NCBI GenBank assembly: GCA_020632885.1
Contig: JACKEQ010000030.1
Span: forward strand, 4,478-68,477
DNA from: Alphaproteobacteria bacterium
GTDB lineage: Bacteria > Myxococcota_A > UBA796 > GCA-2862545
Direction: 5' to 3'
Length of the DNA: 64,000 nt
Below the pieces are notes generated by a model. It worked only from the letters and a program-made list of their open reading frames with translations. It was not told where the DNA came from and did not search any database. The translations under genes and the position numbers were made by a program. Below are positions 8,246 to 17,627 of the stretch, one piece after another. Numbering within the stretch: the first letter of the stretch is position 1; every line of letters begins with the position of its first letter.

Positions 8246-8539
8246 ATGAACAAGACCCAGATGGCCGAGAAGCTTGCCAAGAAGTGCGACATCACGAAGG
8301 CCAAGGCGAGCGAGGTGCTCGACGCGATCTTCGACACCAAGCCGGGCCAGGGCATCATCGCCGTCGAGCTCGACGCCGGTCGCTTCGTCCGCATCGCGGG
8401 CTTCGGCACCTTCGACACCAACCGCTCCAAGGCGCGTATGGGCCGCAACCCCGGCACGGGCGAGCCGATCCAGATCCCGGCGAAGACCCACGCCCGCTTC
8501 CGTCCCGCCAAGGGCCTGAAGGACCGCGTCGCGAAGTGA
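8246..8539 (+). CDS. HU-family DNA-binding protein
   Basis: 97 residues, usual HU length. Helical N-terminus (MNKTQMAEKLAKKCDITKAKASEVLDAI is the dimerisation half), then the GFGTF turn and the arm ARMGRNPGTGEPIQIPAKT with the Pro that intercalates DNA, then the terminal helix. Nucleoid protein that bends and compacts DNA. The strong ribosome site GAGGAG lies 8 bases before ATG. The region 18-28 is slightly longer than in E. coli HU. A long hairpin follows as a terminator. Confidence 0.93.
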   Translation: MNKTQMAEKLAKKCDITKAKASEVLDAIFDTKPGQGIIAVELDAGRFVRIAGFGTFDTNRSKARMGRNPGTGEPIQIPAKTHARFRPAKGLKDRVAK

Positions 8540-8545
8540 GCCCTT

Positions 8546-8562
8546 CGGGGCCTCTGGCCCCG
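8546..8562. other. Small hairpin after HU gene
   Basis: CGGGGCC-TCT-GGCCCCG, a 7-bp perfect stem 7 bases after the HU stop. It may slow polymerase or protect the 3' end, ahead of the longer hairpin at 8574. Confidence 0.4.
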
Positions 8563-8573
8563 GGTTCCACCGG

Positions 8574-8611
8574 ACGCCCGGTCTCCTCACGGAGGCCGGG
8601 CGTTCCTGCTC
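8574..8611 (+). terminator. Rho-independent-like terminator of HU gene
   Basis: ACGCCCGGTCTCC (8574-8586), loop TCAC, GGAGGCCGGGCGT (8591-8603): a 13-bp stem with one T-G wobble, followed by TCCTGCTC. The T-run is weak, as is common in high-GC genomes. The stem could also stop transcription arriving from the minus-strand kinase gene. Confidence 0.65.
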
Positions 8612-8636
8612 AGGGGGTCTGACGCGGGTCCGGTCG

Positions 8637-11600
8637 TCAGGCCTTGTCGGCTGCGGCCTTCGCCAGATCGTCCTCGCCGAGCTTGCGCCAGTGATCGGCG
8701 GCGAGTGCCCACGCCCGCCGGGCGCGTCGCGCGAACCCTGCGCGCTCGGCCATGGCGGCTGCGCGCTCCACGGCCATCGCACAGTCGCGCTCCCCGGTGG
8801 GGAGGGGGAGCTGAACGGTCTCGACCAGGCGGGCGTGGTCGTCGAAGGCCGCCCAGGCCCCGAGGCCCGCCGCACTCTCGAGGAGCAGGCTCGCCACGAT
8901 CGACACGAGGGGCGGGAGGTCCGCGAGGCGAGCCGAGTACAGGGCGTCGTGCAGCACCTGGTCCGCCCGCTCGTAGTCGCCCCGCGCGATGTGCACGAGG
9001 GCCTGGTTGGCCCGCAGGATGGGGGACGAGCTGCCCTGTCCGATCACGTCGGCGATCTCGATGGCCTCGTCGAGGGCCGTGATGGCGGCGTCGAGGTCAC
9101 CCCGCTGGCGGGCGGCCTCCGCGACGAGGTTCCACATCCTGCTCTTGTGACCGAGGTCCACGGTCACCGCCAGCCCGCGCCGCGCGTGCGTCTCGCAGCG
9201 CTCCCAGTCCTTGGCGTGCCAGCCGGCCTCCGCCTGGATGAGCTCCGCCGTGGTGACCGAGAGGTCGTCGCCGAGCTCGAGGAGCAGCCGGATGGCCTCG
9301 TCCTCCCACTTCTGCGTGGCCTCCTCGTCCAGCCTGTAGCGGGCGATGCGCGACAGCTCGTAGAACAGGTCGGCCCGGGTCGCGGGGTCGCGCACCCGGT
9401 CGAGCGCCAGGCGGTGCCACTTCTCGGCCTCGTCGATCTCACCCTTCAGACGTGCCATCCGGCCCAGGAGGACGGACACCCGGCCCTGGAGCTCGGTCCA
9501 CCCGTGCTGCTTGGCGGCCGTGAACAGCTCGCGCGCGAGCTTGCGACCCTCGGGCCGCCCGAGGTGATCGAGGGCGGTTGCCTTCTCGAGCATCAGCGCG
9601 CCCCAGCGGCGGTCGGACTCCGGGATCCGACCGGCCATGGCGGTCTCGCAGCGCTTCAGCAGGCGGAGGGCCGACCGGCGACCGACGGCCACCCGGACGC
9701 GCGCGGCACCCTCGAGCATCGGCTCGATGGCCGCCTCGATCTCGCCGGCCTCGAGGAGGTAGCTCCCGATGCGCTCGGCGTTCTGGGCCTTCTTGCGCAC
9801 CTGGAGCATCCAGGCGGCCGCCCGGTTGGCCTCCTGCCAGCGGCCCTCCGTGCGTGCGCTCGCCTGCAGGGTCTCCTGGAGCAGCCCGTGGGCGAAGACC
9901 CAGCCCCCGTCGGTCTCGTAGGCGAGCCGGCTCGCGAGCAGACGCTCCAGGAGGGCGCGGCGGATGACCTCGTAGCGCGGGACGATCTCCTCGCCGTCGC
10001 ACACCATCCGCCACTCCTTGGACTCCACCTCGGGCCCGACCACGCTGGCGCGCTCCAGGATCCAGCGGGCGTCGCGGGGGAGCCCGGAGAGCACGCGCTC
10101 GATGCGCTCGCTCCAGACCTCGGTGAGGTCGTCGGGCAGGCGGGCCGACTCCCCCGTGGCGAGCTCGAACCCGGCGTCGCCCGGCACCAGGAGGCCCCGC
10201 TGGACCCAGTCGCCCACGAGCTGGACGGCGAACAGGGGGTTGCCCGCGGACCGCTCCTCCACGACGGCACCCAGGGCCGGCTCGAGGCCCAGGAGCTCCT
10301 GCACCAGGCGTGCGGCCTCCGGGCGCGACAGGGGCTCCAGGTGGATGGCCGAGCAGCGCTCGTGGGCCAGCACGCGGGCCAGCCCGGCCACCTCCTGCTC
10401 GCGGTCCACCAGGGCCTCCTCGCGCACCGTGACCACGATGAGCACCGGCATGGGCCGGAGGGTCTGGGCGTCCAGGAGGGTCTCCGCGAACGAGAGCCCG
10501 TCGAGCCCCCACTGCACGTCGTCCAGCCAGAGGATCAGCGGGCGCTCGCGGGTCATCTGCTCCACGAGCAGGCGGTGCATGGCGTGGCGCGTGGTGCGGT
10601 CGAGGGACTGACCCTCGCGCGCGAGCAGCGTGCGGAGCGCGCTCTTCACGGCCTCGCTCTCGTTGCTCCAGTACCGGCACCACCCCTCGATCATCTCGTC
10701 GTCGAGGGCCTCGTCCACCCGCAGGCGGATGCCGCGCATCAGCATCCGGCGCAGCGGCTCCTCCGCCGACCCGGCCTCCTGGAAGCGCGCCATGAGCATG
10801 CTGGCGCTCCCGACCTCGTGGGCACGCTGGGCCAGCCACTCCGCCAGCCGGGACTTCCCGGTGCCGGCCGCTCCGCGCACCACGAGCATCTGGGCGCTCC
10901 GCTCGCGGTGCACGCGTCCCAGGGCGTCCCAGAGCACGTCGCGCTCCTGCTCGCGGCCGACCATCGGGAGGGTGCGCACGCCGAACAGCCCGAGCCCGGC
11001 GCCCATCAGGCGGATCGAGCGTCGCGGTGCGTCCACGCGGCGCCAATCGTGGGGGCGCGGAGCGCGGAGCTGAGCGATGGCGTGGTGCTCGGGCCGCGTG
11101 GGCTGACCCTTCATGCGCGGGAGGGAGAGCACCGTGACCTGCTCCTCGAGGAAGCGGGTGTCCGTGGGGACGATCGTGCGCTCCTCGGGCAGCTCGGGGC
11201 TCGCGTCGTCGAGGTCGCGCGGGAGGTGGTCCGTGATGCTGTCGGGGCTCCGGACCCGGTACACGGGTGCGGGCGTGCGTCGGGCCCCGGCGTCACCGAG
11301 GGCCACGAGCGCGTGGGCGGCGTCGGCGGCCCGACGGAAGCGGTTGGCGGGCTCCTTCGCCGTGAGGGCGGCGAGCCAGTCGTACAGGCCGTCGGGGACG
11401 GGCAGGACGGGCTTGAGCGGCGGGAGGGGCTGGTGGAGCTGGGCGGCGAGCAACCGGACCCCTGTGCGCCCCGTGAACGGCACGGCTCCGCACGCCAGGC
11501 GCCAGGCGAGGCACCCGAGCCCGTAGAGGTCGGTGTGCGGGCCCTGCATCCACGCCGCTCCGCGGATCTGCTCGGGGGACATGTAGTGGAGCGTGCCCAC

Positions 11601-12143
11601 CACCTCTTCCTTCGCGGCGGGCTCGATGGCCTCGGCGCTCGCGATGCCGAAGTCGGTGAGCTTCACCCCCGGCCGCATGTCCCGGGAGCTGCAGATGAGG
11701 ACGTTCGCTGGCTTGAGGTCGCGGTGCACGATGCCGTGGGCGTGGGCGTGGGCGAGGGCATCGAGCAGGTTGAGCAGGATCGTGCGCTGCTCGTCCCAGG
11801 GGAGGGGACGGCGGAGCCCCGCCAGCGTGCCGCCGCTCGCGTGCTCCATCGCGAGGTAGGGGCTCCCGGCCACCAGCCGACCGGCGCTGGCCTCGGCCGC
11901 CTCGTCGCTCACCACGCCGTAGTCGAACACCCAGACGATACCGGGGTGATCGAGCTGGGCGACCGCGCGCACCTCGTTGTTGAAGCGCGTGCGGTTCTCC
12001 TCCTTCTCGAAGACCTTGGCGGTCATCACCTTCACGGCGACGGGGACGTCCTGGTCGGCGTGGTGCCCGCGCCACACCTCGCCCATGCCGCCCTTCCCGA
12101 TGGGGCGCTTGAGCTCGAAGGGACCGAGGTGGACCGAAGACAT
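8637..12143 (-). CDS. Ser/Thr protein kinase fused to AAA ATPase and TPR-like repeats
   Basis: 1168 residues. An active-looking kinase domain occupies 1-275: GKGGMGEVW loop, Lys38, HRDLKPAN (Asp142), DFG 164-166, and SPEQ in the activation segment. A linker to about 390 is followed by an AAA_16/STAND-type ATPase, with Walker A GAAGTGKS near 425 and Walker B LILWLDDVQW near 537. From about 700 to the end come helical TPR-like repeats. This architecture is common in Myxococcota (PknK-like), where an input sensed by the repeats controls the kinase. No membrane segment, so cytosolic. Divergent from the GTPase gene at 12215, with a 71-base spacer. Confidence 0.9.
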   Translation of the reverse strand: MSSVHLGPFELKRPIGKGGMGEVWRGHHADQDVPVAVKVMTAKVFEKEENRTRFNNEVRAVAQLDHPGIVWVFDYGVVSDEAAEASAGRLVAGSPYLAMEHASGGTLAGLRRPLPWDEQRTILLNLLDALAHAHAHGIVHRDLKPANVLICSSRDMRPGVKLTDFGIASAEAIEPAAKEEVVGTLHYMSPEQIRGAAWMQGPHTDLYGLGCLAWRLACGAVPFTGRTGVRLLAAQLHQPLPPLKPVLPVPDGLYDWLAALTAKEPANRFRRAADAAHALVALGDAGARRTPAPVYRVRSPDSITDHLPRDLDDASPELPEERTIVPTDTRFLEEQVTVLSLPRMKGQPTRPEHHAIAQLRAPRPHDWRRVDAPRRSIRLMGAGLGLFGVRTLPMVGREQERDVLWDALGRVHRERSAQMLVVRGAAGTGKSRLAEWLAQRAHEVGSASMLMARFQEAGSAEEPLRRMLMRGIRLRVDEALDDEMIEGWCRYWSNESEAVKSALRTLLAREGQSLDRTTRHAMHRLLVEQMTRERPLILWLDDVQWGLDGLSFAETLLDAQTLRPMPVLIVVTVREEALVDREQEVAGLARVLAHERCSAIHLEPLSRPEAARLVQELLGLEPALGAVVEERSAGNPLFAVQLVGDWVQRGLLVPGDAGFELATGESARLPDDLTEVWSERIERVLSGLPRDARWILERASVVGPEVESKEWRMVCDGEEIVPRYEVIRRALLERLLASRLAYETDGGWVFAHGLLQETLQASARTEGRWQEANRAAAWMLQVRKKAQNAERIGSYLLEAGEIEAAIEPMLEGAARVRVAVGRRSALRLLKRCETAMAGRIPESDRRWGALMLEKATALDHLGRPEGRKLARELFTAAKQHGWTELQGRVSVLLGRMARLKGEIDEAEKWHRLALDRVRDPATRADLFYELSRIARYRLDEEATQKWEDEAIRLLLELGDDLSVTTAELIQAEAGWHAKDWERCETHARRGLAVTVDLGHKSRMWNLVAEAARQRGDLDAAITALDEAIEIADVIGQGSSSPILRANQALVHIARGDYERADQVLHDALYSARLADLPPLVSIVASLLLESAAGLGAWAAFDDHARLVETVQLPLPTGERDCAMAVERAAAMAERAGFARRARRAWALAADHWRKLGEDDLAKAAADKA

Positions 12144-12214
12144 CGAAGCATCCTATCGCCGACGGATGGTTGCGCCGCAACATCGCCGGCCCTGGACTCT
12201 GATAGAAGGGGGCC

Positions 12215-13294
12215 ATGACGTTCCAGGACGACATCAGGAAGCAGGTGCTGGCGCGCTGGGAGCTCGCTGCCGGCGAGGTCACCACCGCGCTCTCCCAGAC
12301 CCTCTCGGTCGCGTTCCTCGGCTCCGCCTCGGCGGGCAAGGACGCCGCGATCCGCGCGCTGTTCGGCGTGGACTTCGGGCAGGTCGACCCCATCCCCGGG
12401 TCCACCGACCGGGTGCGCGTGGCCGCCGTGGATCCCGGCGGGCGCCTGCTCGTGGTGAACGCGCCGGGCTTCGGCGACGTTCGGGCGGAGGTCGACCGTC
12501 GGGCCCGCGAGGTGCTCGATCAGCTCGATCTGGCGATCTACGTGCTCAACTGCGACGGCGGGGCCACGATCGACGAGCGGCGCGACCTCGACGCCATCCG
12601 GGCCCTCGGCCGTCCCACCCTCGTGTGCCTGAACAAGATCGACCTCATCCGGCCCGACCAGCGCGAGGGCTTCGTCACGGCCACCCTCGCGCAGCTCGGC
12701 GTGGAGAAGAAGGACGCCGTGGTCACCGCGTTCGACCCGCTTCCCGTGCTCTCCGAGGAGCCCATCGGGGTCGAGAAGGTCATCGCCTGGATCAACGGGC
12801 ACCTCGAGCGCGACGGCAAGAACCTGCTGTTCGCGAAGAGCCTCCGAAACAAGGCCGCCGCCTGCGAGAGCATCATCCGCTCGGCCGCGCGGCGGGCCGC
12901 CGTGGCGGGCGCCATCCCGGTCCCGGGTGCCGACATCACCGCCGTCACCGTGATCCAGGTGAAGCTCATCAGCGACATCGCGGCCGTGCACGGCAAGCGG
13001 ATCGACCAGGATCTCGTGCTCTTCATCCTCGGCGAGGCCCTCGCGGGCACCAGCAAGGGCTTCATCCGCTGGGGTGTGAAGGCCCTCAAGGGCGCCGGGT
13101 GGATCCCCGGTGGGCAGGTCGTCCAGGTCGCCGTCAGCGCGCTCGGGGCGTCGATCTCCGGGGCCACGACCTACGGCGTGGGCAAGGCGGCCATCCGGTT
13201 CGTGCAGACCGACGGAGGCATCACGGGCGACGAGCTCCGCGAGATCTTCGACTCGGAGGCGTTCGCGTGGAAAGACCGGACCAGCGGGCCCTGA
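12215..13294 (+). CDS. GTPase with C-terminal DUF697-like domain
   Basis: 359 residues. The GTPase core holds P-loop GSASAGKD (36-43), switch I PGSTD, G3 region NAPGFGD and G4 LNKID (140-143). The C-terminal region from about 200 (SIIRSAARRAAVAGAIPVPGADITAVTVIQV) has the amphipathic look of DUF697, which is found in membrane-associated GTPases. The P-loop ends GKD instead of GKS/T, so the magnesium-binding hydroxyl is missing; the next gene shares this. Its final 28 bases overlap the start of that gene, so the two are probably made together. Confidence 0.8.
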   Translation: MTFQDDIRKQVLARWELAAGEVTTALSQTLSVAFLGSASAGKDAAIRALFGVDFGQVDPIPGSTDRVRVAAVDPGGRLLVVNAPGFGDVRAEVDRRAREVLDQLDLAIYVLNCDGGATIDERRDLDAIRALGRPTLVCLNKIDLIRPDQREGFVTATLAQLGVEKKDAVVTAFDPLPVLSEEPIGVEKVIAWINGHLERDGKNLLFAKSLRNKAAACESIIRSAARRAAVAGAIPVPGADITAVTVIQVKLISDIAAVHGKRIDQDLVLFILGEALAGTSKGFIRWGVKALKGAGWIPGGQVVQVAVSALGASISGATTYGVGKAAIRFVQTDGGITGDELREIFDSEAFAWKDRTSGP

Positions 13295-14466
13295 TCGTCC
13301 GCGAGCGCGCCGGGCTCGCCGACCTGCTCCGCCGCTGCCACCGCGCCGAGCTCCTGCCGCTCGCGGAGGTCCTCGGGATCCGTGCGCAGGGCATGGGTCT
13401 CGCGCAGCTCGCCGTGGCCTGCGAGCGCACCCTGCGGCGCCGGGGGGCCCAGGACCTCTGGAACATGGTGCTGCGCAAGGGTGAGGGGCCGTCCTACGAG
13501 GACGTGCTGGCCGACCTCGCGCGGCGGAAGGGCGTCGAGGTGTCGGGGGACGTGGAGGCCACCGAGCGCGCGCTGCTCGAGCAGTGGATCGAGACCGCGT
13601 GGGGCGACATGCCCGCGTCGGAGCGCGAGCGCGTCTGGCGGCGCCTCCAGCTCGAGCTCCCCGTGCCCGCCGAGGGCCACCAGGCGCTGGTGTCCATGTC
13701 GGAGCGTCTGAAGCAGGGTGCGAAGTACGGTGTGGGGGTGATGGCGCTCGGAGGCCTGCGGGCTCTGCCGCTGCTCTTCCCGCCGCTCGTGCCGCTCGCC
13801 GGGGTCCTCATGGTGGGCTGGTTCGGTCGGGCGCGCGAAGACGTCCTGCTGCCCGCGGTCCTGGAGGTGTCCGCCCTGCGGCAGACCGTGCGCCACCGGG
13901 TGACGATCGGGGTCGTGGGTTCGCCGAGCAGCGGGAAGGACGCCGCGATCAAGGCGATCTTCGGGCTCGACAGTGGCAACGTGAATCCCGTGGCGGGCAG
14001 CACGAAGGCCGTGGAGATCACCCGCCTGCCGGACGCCACGGCGCTCTACGTCGTGAACACGCCCGGCATGGGCGACGTGATCGAGCAGGTCACCGAGGAG
14101 GCCCGCCAGGTGCTCGACCTCATCGACGTGTTCGTCTACATCGTCAACGCCCAGGGCGGCGTGCAGGCGCGCGAGCTGGCGGACCACCGCGCGTGCGTGG
14201 CGCGCGATCGGCCCGTGCTGGCCGTGGTGAACAAGATCGACACGCTCCGGGAGTCCGACCGCGAGCGCTACCTCGCGGACGCCCGCAGCAAGCTCGGGGT
14301 CCCCGGAGAGGACTTCCTGGCGGCGGCCTTCGACCCCCTCCCGCAGCTCTCCGACACGCCCATCGGGTTGGAGGCCGTGCGGGATTGGATCGCCACGCAT
14401 CTCCTGGAGCTCGGCAAGGATCCTCGTGAGCTGCCGTGGTTGACGGAGTGCACAGAGTCTGAATAA
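13267..14466 (+). CDS. GTPase with N-terminal YaaW/DUF3944-like domain
   Basis: 399 residues from GTG at 13267, which lies inside the end of the preceding GTPase gene. The N-terminal 130 residues resemble the YaaW (UPF0174) family: RRCHRAELLPLAEVLG, then RRGAQDLWNMVLRKGEGPSYEDVLADLARR. A hydrophobic stretch at 160-187 is membrane-like. The GTPase domain follows: GSPSSGKD (218-225), PVAGSTK, NTPGMGD and VVNKID. Like its neighbour it has GKD in the P-loop. A frame open far upstream is not used, since it would cover most of the preceding gene. Cellular role unknown. Confidence 0.75.
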   Translation: MERPDQRALIVRERAGLADLLRRCHRAELLPLAEVLGIRAQGMGLAQLAVACERTLRRRGAQDLWNMVLRKGEGPSYEDVLADLARRKGVEVSGDVEATERALLEQWIETAWGDMPASERERVWRRLQLELPVPAEGHQALVSMSERLKQGAKYGVGVMALGGLRALPLLFPPLVPLAGVLMVGWFGRAREDVLLPAVLEVSALRQTVRHRVTIGVVGSPSSGKDAAIKAIFGLDSGNVNPVAGSTKAVEITRLPDATALYVVNTPGMGDVIEQVTEEARQVLDLIDVFVYIVNAQGGVQARELADHRACVARDRPVLAVVNKIDTLRESDRERYLADARSKLGVPGEDFLAAAFDPLPQLSDTPIGLEAVRDWIATHLLELGKDPRELPWLTECTESE

Positions 14467-14469
14467 GTA

Positions 14470-16956
14470 TTGAACATGATCTGGGTGACCCTGGCTCTGG
14501 CTCAACAGCTCCCCGTGCTCGAGGAGGCCGCCCCGCCGCGCTATCCAGCGGAGGCGCTCGCCTCGGGCCAGCCCGCCGCGGTCGTCCTGCGGCTCACCGT
14601 CGACGACACGGGTGCCGTCCGGCGCGCCGAGGTCGAGGAGGGCGTGGACCCCGCGTTCGACCGCGCGGCCCTCGACGCTGCCCGCGCCACCCGCTTCCGG
14701 CCCGCTCTCGACGAAGACGGGGAGCCGGCCTGGGCCGAGATCCTCTACGAGGTGCGGTTCGAGCCCGACCTCGCGCCCGTCCTCTCGGTCGAGGGCACCG
14801 TGCGCCAGGCCGGCACCCGCCAGCCCGCCGCGGACGTGCGGCTGCGCGCCGAGGGTCCCGACGGGTCCGTGCGGTACGCCACCATCGACCCCGACGGGCG
14901 CTTCGGGCTCGTCGGGCTCGCTCCGGGTCCCTGGACCCTCACCGTCGAGAGCCCCGGCTACGACGAGCTCCAGCGCACCGTCGAGGTGACGCCCGGGAAG
15001 GTCGTGGGGCTCGACTTCTCGGTGCGGCTCGTGCGCCCCTGGGAGGTCGTGGACGACGACGTCGACGAGGTGATCGTCGTCGAGGAGGAGGAGGCGGCGG
15101 TCGAGGTGAGCGAGCGCGTGCTCACGATGGAGGACATCCGCTACCTCCCGGGCACCGGCGGCGACATCGTGAAGGCCGTTCAGAACCTGCCCGGGGTCTC
15201 GCGGCCGCCGCTCGGCATCGGGCAGCTCCTGATCCGCGGCACGGCCCCGGAGGACAGTGCGTACTACCTCGACGGCGCGCGCCTCCCGACCGTCTTCCAC
15301 TTCTCGGGCCTCTCCACGGTCCTCAACGGCGACAGCCTGGCCGATGTCGCGCTGCTCTCGGGCAACTACAGCACCCGCTACGGGCGCACGCTCGGCGGGG
15401 TGGTCGACCTCCGCGTGGACACCGACCTGCCCGAGCGCAGCCGGGGCTACGTCAGCGTCGACCTGCTCCAGACCACAGCGTTCGTGGAGCAGAAGATCGG
15501 GCCCGACACGTCCCTCACCGTGAGCGGGCGGCGCAGCTACATCGACGCCGTGCTGTCTCCGGTCCTCTCCGCCGCGGGCGGCTCCACCGTGCGGGCGCCC
15601 CGCTACTACGACCTGCAGACCCGCCTGCTCCACCGCACCGACCAGGGCACGCTGGACCTCATGTTCCTGCTGTCGGACGACAGCTTCCGCGTGCTCGGCG
15701 ACGCGGAGGACCCCGACGCCGTGCAGATCGGGCTCACCGACCGCTTCCAGAAGCTCCGGATGCGCTGGACCCACGACATCGGGGCGGGCTGGGACGCCGA
15801 GGTCTCCTTCCTGATCGGGCCCTCCTCGCGGTCCTTCGATCTCGCGCCGGACGGGCGGGCCATCGAGCGCGACATGACTGTGAACAACCGCTGGGAGCTC
15901 ACGCGGGGCTACCGGGGCGGCTGGCACGCCTGGCGCATGGGAGTGGACGTCTACACGGGTGCCAGCACGTTCTCCTACGACATCGAGGCCTTCGGGGTGG
16001 CCGAGAAGGGCGGCGTGGGCTTCATGAGCCCGTCGCCGTACGTGGAGCCCTCCGTGAAGCTCGGGCCCGTCGAGCTCACTGGCGGTGTGCGGGTGGACCC
16101 CTGGATCCTCGACCAGGGCTACAGCACGGTGGCCGTCGACCCGCGCCTCGTGGGCCGGGTGGACGCCACGCCCACGACGCGCTTCGAGGCCGCCGTGGGC
16201 CAGTTCAGCCAGTTCCCGGGCGTACGGCAGGTCCTCCCGAGCCAGCAGGGCAACCCGGATCTCGGACCGTCCCGGTCGCTCCAGGCCAGCGTGGGGCTGG
16301 AGCAGGACGTCGGGCCCGTGGGTCTCGAGGTCACCGTGTTCGGCAGCATGCTCTCGAACCTGGTCGTCGGTCGCGAGGACGCCTTCCGCTTCTTCACGGG
16401 TCCGCCGCCCAGCGGGCCCCTCGACACGGGCCCCTACGCGAACGACGGCACCGGACGGGTCGGCGGTGTCGAGATGCTCGCGCGCCTGCAGACCGAGCGC
16501 ACGCTCGGCTGGCTCTCCGCGACCTTCTCGCGCAGCACGCGCGTGAACCGTCCGGGCGACAAGGAGGCGCTGTTCATCTACGACCAGCCCGTGACGCTCA
16601 CGGCCCTCGCCTCCCACGAGCTGCCCCGCGGCTGGCGCATCGGGGGGCGCGCCCGCTACGGGTCCGGCAACCCGTACAACCCCGTGGTGAACCGGATCTG
16701 GGACGCCGACAGCCGCTCCTTCCGGCCGGTGTACGACCCCGACACGTCGCGGCTGCCGGCCTTCTTCGCCCTCGACCTGCGCGTGGACAAGGAATTCACG
16801 TTCGAGCGTTGGAAGCTCACCACGTACCTGGACGTGCAGAACGCCACCAACCGGAACAACCCGGAGGTGATGGGATGGACCGACGACTACGAGCGCGAGG
16901 AGCCCATCAGCGGCCTGCCCGTCGTGCCGGCCTTCGGCCTGCGGGGCGAGTGGTGA
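14470..16956 (+). CDS. TonB-dependent receptor with N-terminal TonB C-terminal-like domain
   Basis: 828 residues. After a short signal (MNMIWVTLALAQ) comes a TonB C-terminal-type domain, about 18-105 (PPRYPAEALASGQPAAVVLR, then AARATRFRPALDEDGEP). Next is a carboxypeptidase-regulatory-like beta sandwich (about 108-190), an acidic linker, a plug domain (LPGTGGDIVKAVQNLPGV, LLIRGTAPEDS, YYLDGARLP), and a beta-barrel to the end. Outer-membrane uptake receptor; substrate unknown. The start is TTG 14470 or ATG 14476; neither has a good ribosome site. Its stop overlaps the next gene by four bases (GTGA). Confidence 0.87.
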   Translation: MNMIWVTLALAQQLPVLEEAAPPRYPAEALASGQPAAVVLRLTVDDTGAVRRAEVEEGVDPAFDRAALDAARATRFRPALDEDGEPAWAEILYEVRFEPDLAPVLSVEGTVRQAGTRQPAADVRLRAEGPDGSVRYATIDPDGRFGLVGLAPGPWTLTVESPGYDELQRTVEVTPGKVVGLDFSVRLVRPWEVVDDDVDEVIVVEEEEAAVEVSERVLTMEDIRYLPGTGGDIVKAVQNLPGVSRPPLGIGQLLIRGTAPEDSAYYLDGARLPTVFHFSGLSTVLNGDSLADVALLSGNYSTRYGRTLGGVVDLRVDTDLPERSRGYVSVDLLQTTAFVEQKIGPDTSLTVSGRRSYIDAVLSPVLSAAGGSTVRAPRYYDLQTRLLHRTDQGTLDLMFLLSDDSFRVLGDAEDPDAVQIGLTDRFQKLRMRWTHDIGAGWDAEVSFLIGPSSRSFDLAPDGRAIERDMTVNNRWELTRGYRGGWHAWRMGVDVYTGASTFSYDIEAFGVAEKGGVGFMSPSPYVEPSVKLGPVELTGGVRVDPWILDQGYSTVAVDPRLVGRVDATPTTRFEAAVGQFSQFPGVRQVLPSQQGNPDLGPSRSLQASVGLEQDVGPVGLEVTVFGSMLSNLVVGREDAFRFFTGPPPSGPLDTGPYANDGTGRVGGVEMLARLQTERTLGWLSATFSRSTRVNRPGDKEALFIYDQPVTLTALASHELPRGWRIGGRARYGSGNPYNPVVNRIWDADSRSFRPVYDPDTSRLPAFFALDLRVDKEFTFERWKLTTYLDVQNATNRNNPEVMGWTDDYEREEPISGLPVVPAFGLRGEW

Positions 16957-17624
16957 GGGCCGCCCTGCTGCTGTTGGCGGCGTGCGGGCCCATGGAGAGC
17001 CCGCTGTCGGTCGTCGACGACCTCCGGGTGGTCGACATGGTGGTGGACCCCGCGTCTCCCGCGCCTGGCGAGGTGCTCGCCGTGCAGCCCGTCGTGCTGG
17101 ACGGATCGGGCACGGGCTTCGAGACGTTCGTGTGGTGGTGCGTGGAGGACGCCTGCGGGACGGACCCCGTGGCGCCGGCCCCGTTCGTCACCGTGAGCGC
17201 GCTCGCCTGCGCTCCGGGTGTGTGTGACGGGCCGCCGGGCGACCTCGCGAACCCGGAGGCCTGGCTGGCCGGCCTGCCCTTCGAGGGGGTCGGTCTCACG
17301 CAGCGCCGCCTGCCCGTGAGCCCGTCGGCGGAGGCCCGCATCAACGTGGCCCCGGCGTGGACCGACCTGCCCGCGCTCCCCGCGTCGGTCGGGGTGGGGG
17401 AGGAGGTGCAGATCGCCCTCTCGGGCGCGGACGACCAGCCGCTCACCGCGTGGCTGTACGTCACCGCGGGCTCCGTCCCCTCGGCGTCCGTGGAGCTGGA
17501 GGCCGGGGAGGGCGAGATCACGTGGGTCGCTCCGGACGCTGCCGGGGTGGTGTCCGGGGTCGTGATCCTCGACGACGGCGCGGGGGGTACGGCGGAGGCG
17601 AGCTGGACGGTGGACGTCCGGTGA
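16953..17624 (+). CDS. Hypothetical lipoprotein partnered with TonB-dependent receptor
   Basis: 223 residues from GTG 16953, which overlaps the receptor stop as GTGA. Signal MRAALLLLAACGP gives a lipid-anchored protein. The mature part has paired cysteines (WWCVEDACGTD, ALACAPGVCDG) and ends with an Ig-like strand pattern (ASWTVDV). Coupling to the receptor suggests a surface or periplasmic accessory protein that helps bind the same substrate. No known family recognised. Confidence 0.7.
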   Translation: MRAALLLLAACGPMESPLSVVDDLRVVDMVVDPASPAPGEVLAVQPVVLDGSGTGFETFVWWCVEDACGTDPVAPAPFVTVSALACAPGVCDGPPGDLANPEAWLAGLPFEGVGLTQRRLPVSPSAEARINVAPAWTDLPALPASVGVGEEVQIALSGADDQPLTAWLYVTAGSVPSASVELEAGEGEITWVAPDAAGVVSGVVILDDGAGGTAEASWTVDVR

Positions 17625-17627
17625 CCC

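Noticed and set aside
8691..12218. 1175-residue plus-strand frame
   Set aside because: Mirror of the kinase-AAA-TPR gene, which has all kinase and Walker motifs in order; the mirror has none.
13171..16617. 1148-residue minus-strand frame
   Set aside because: Antisense to the second GTPase and the TonB receptor; His/Arg/Gly-rich without motifs.
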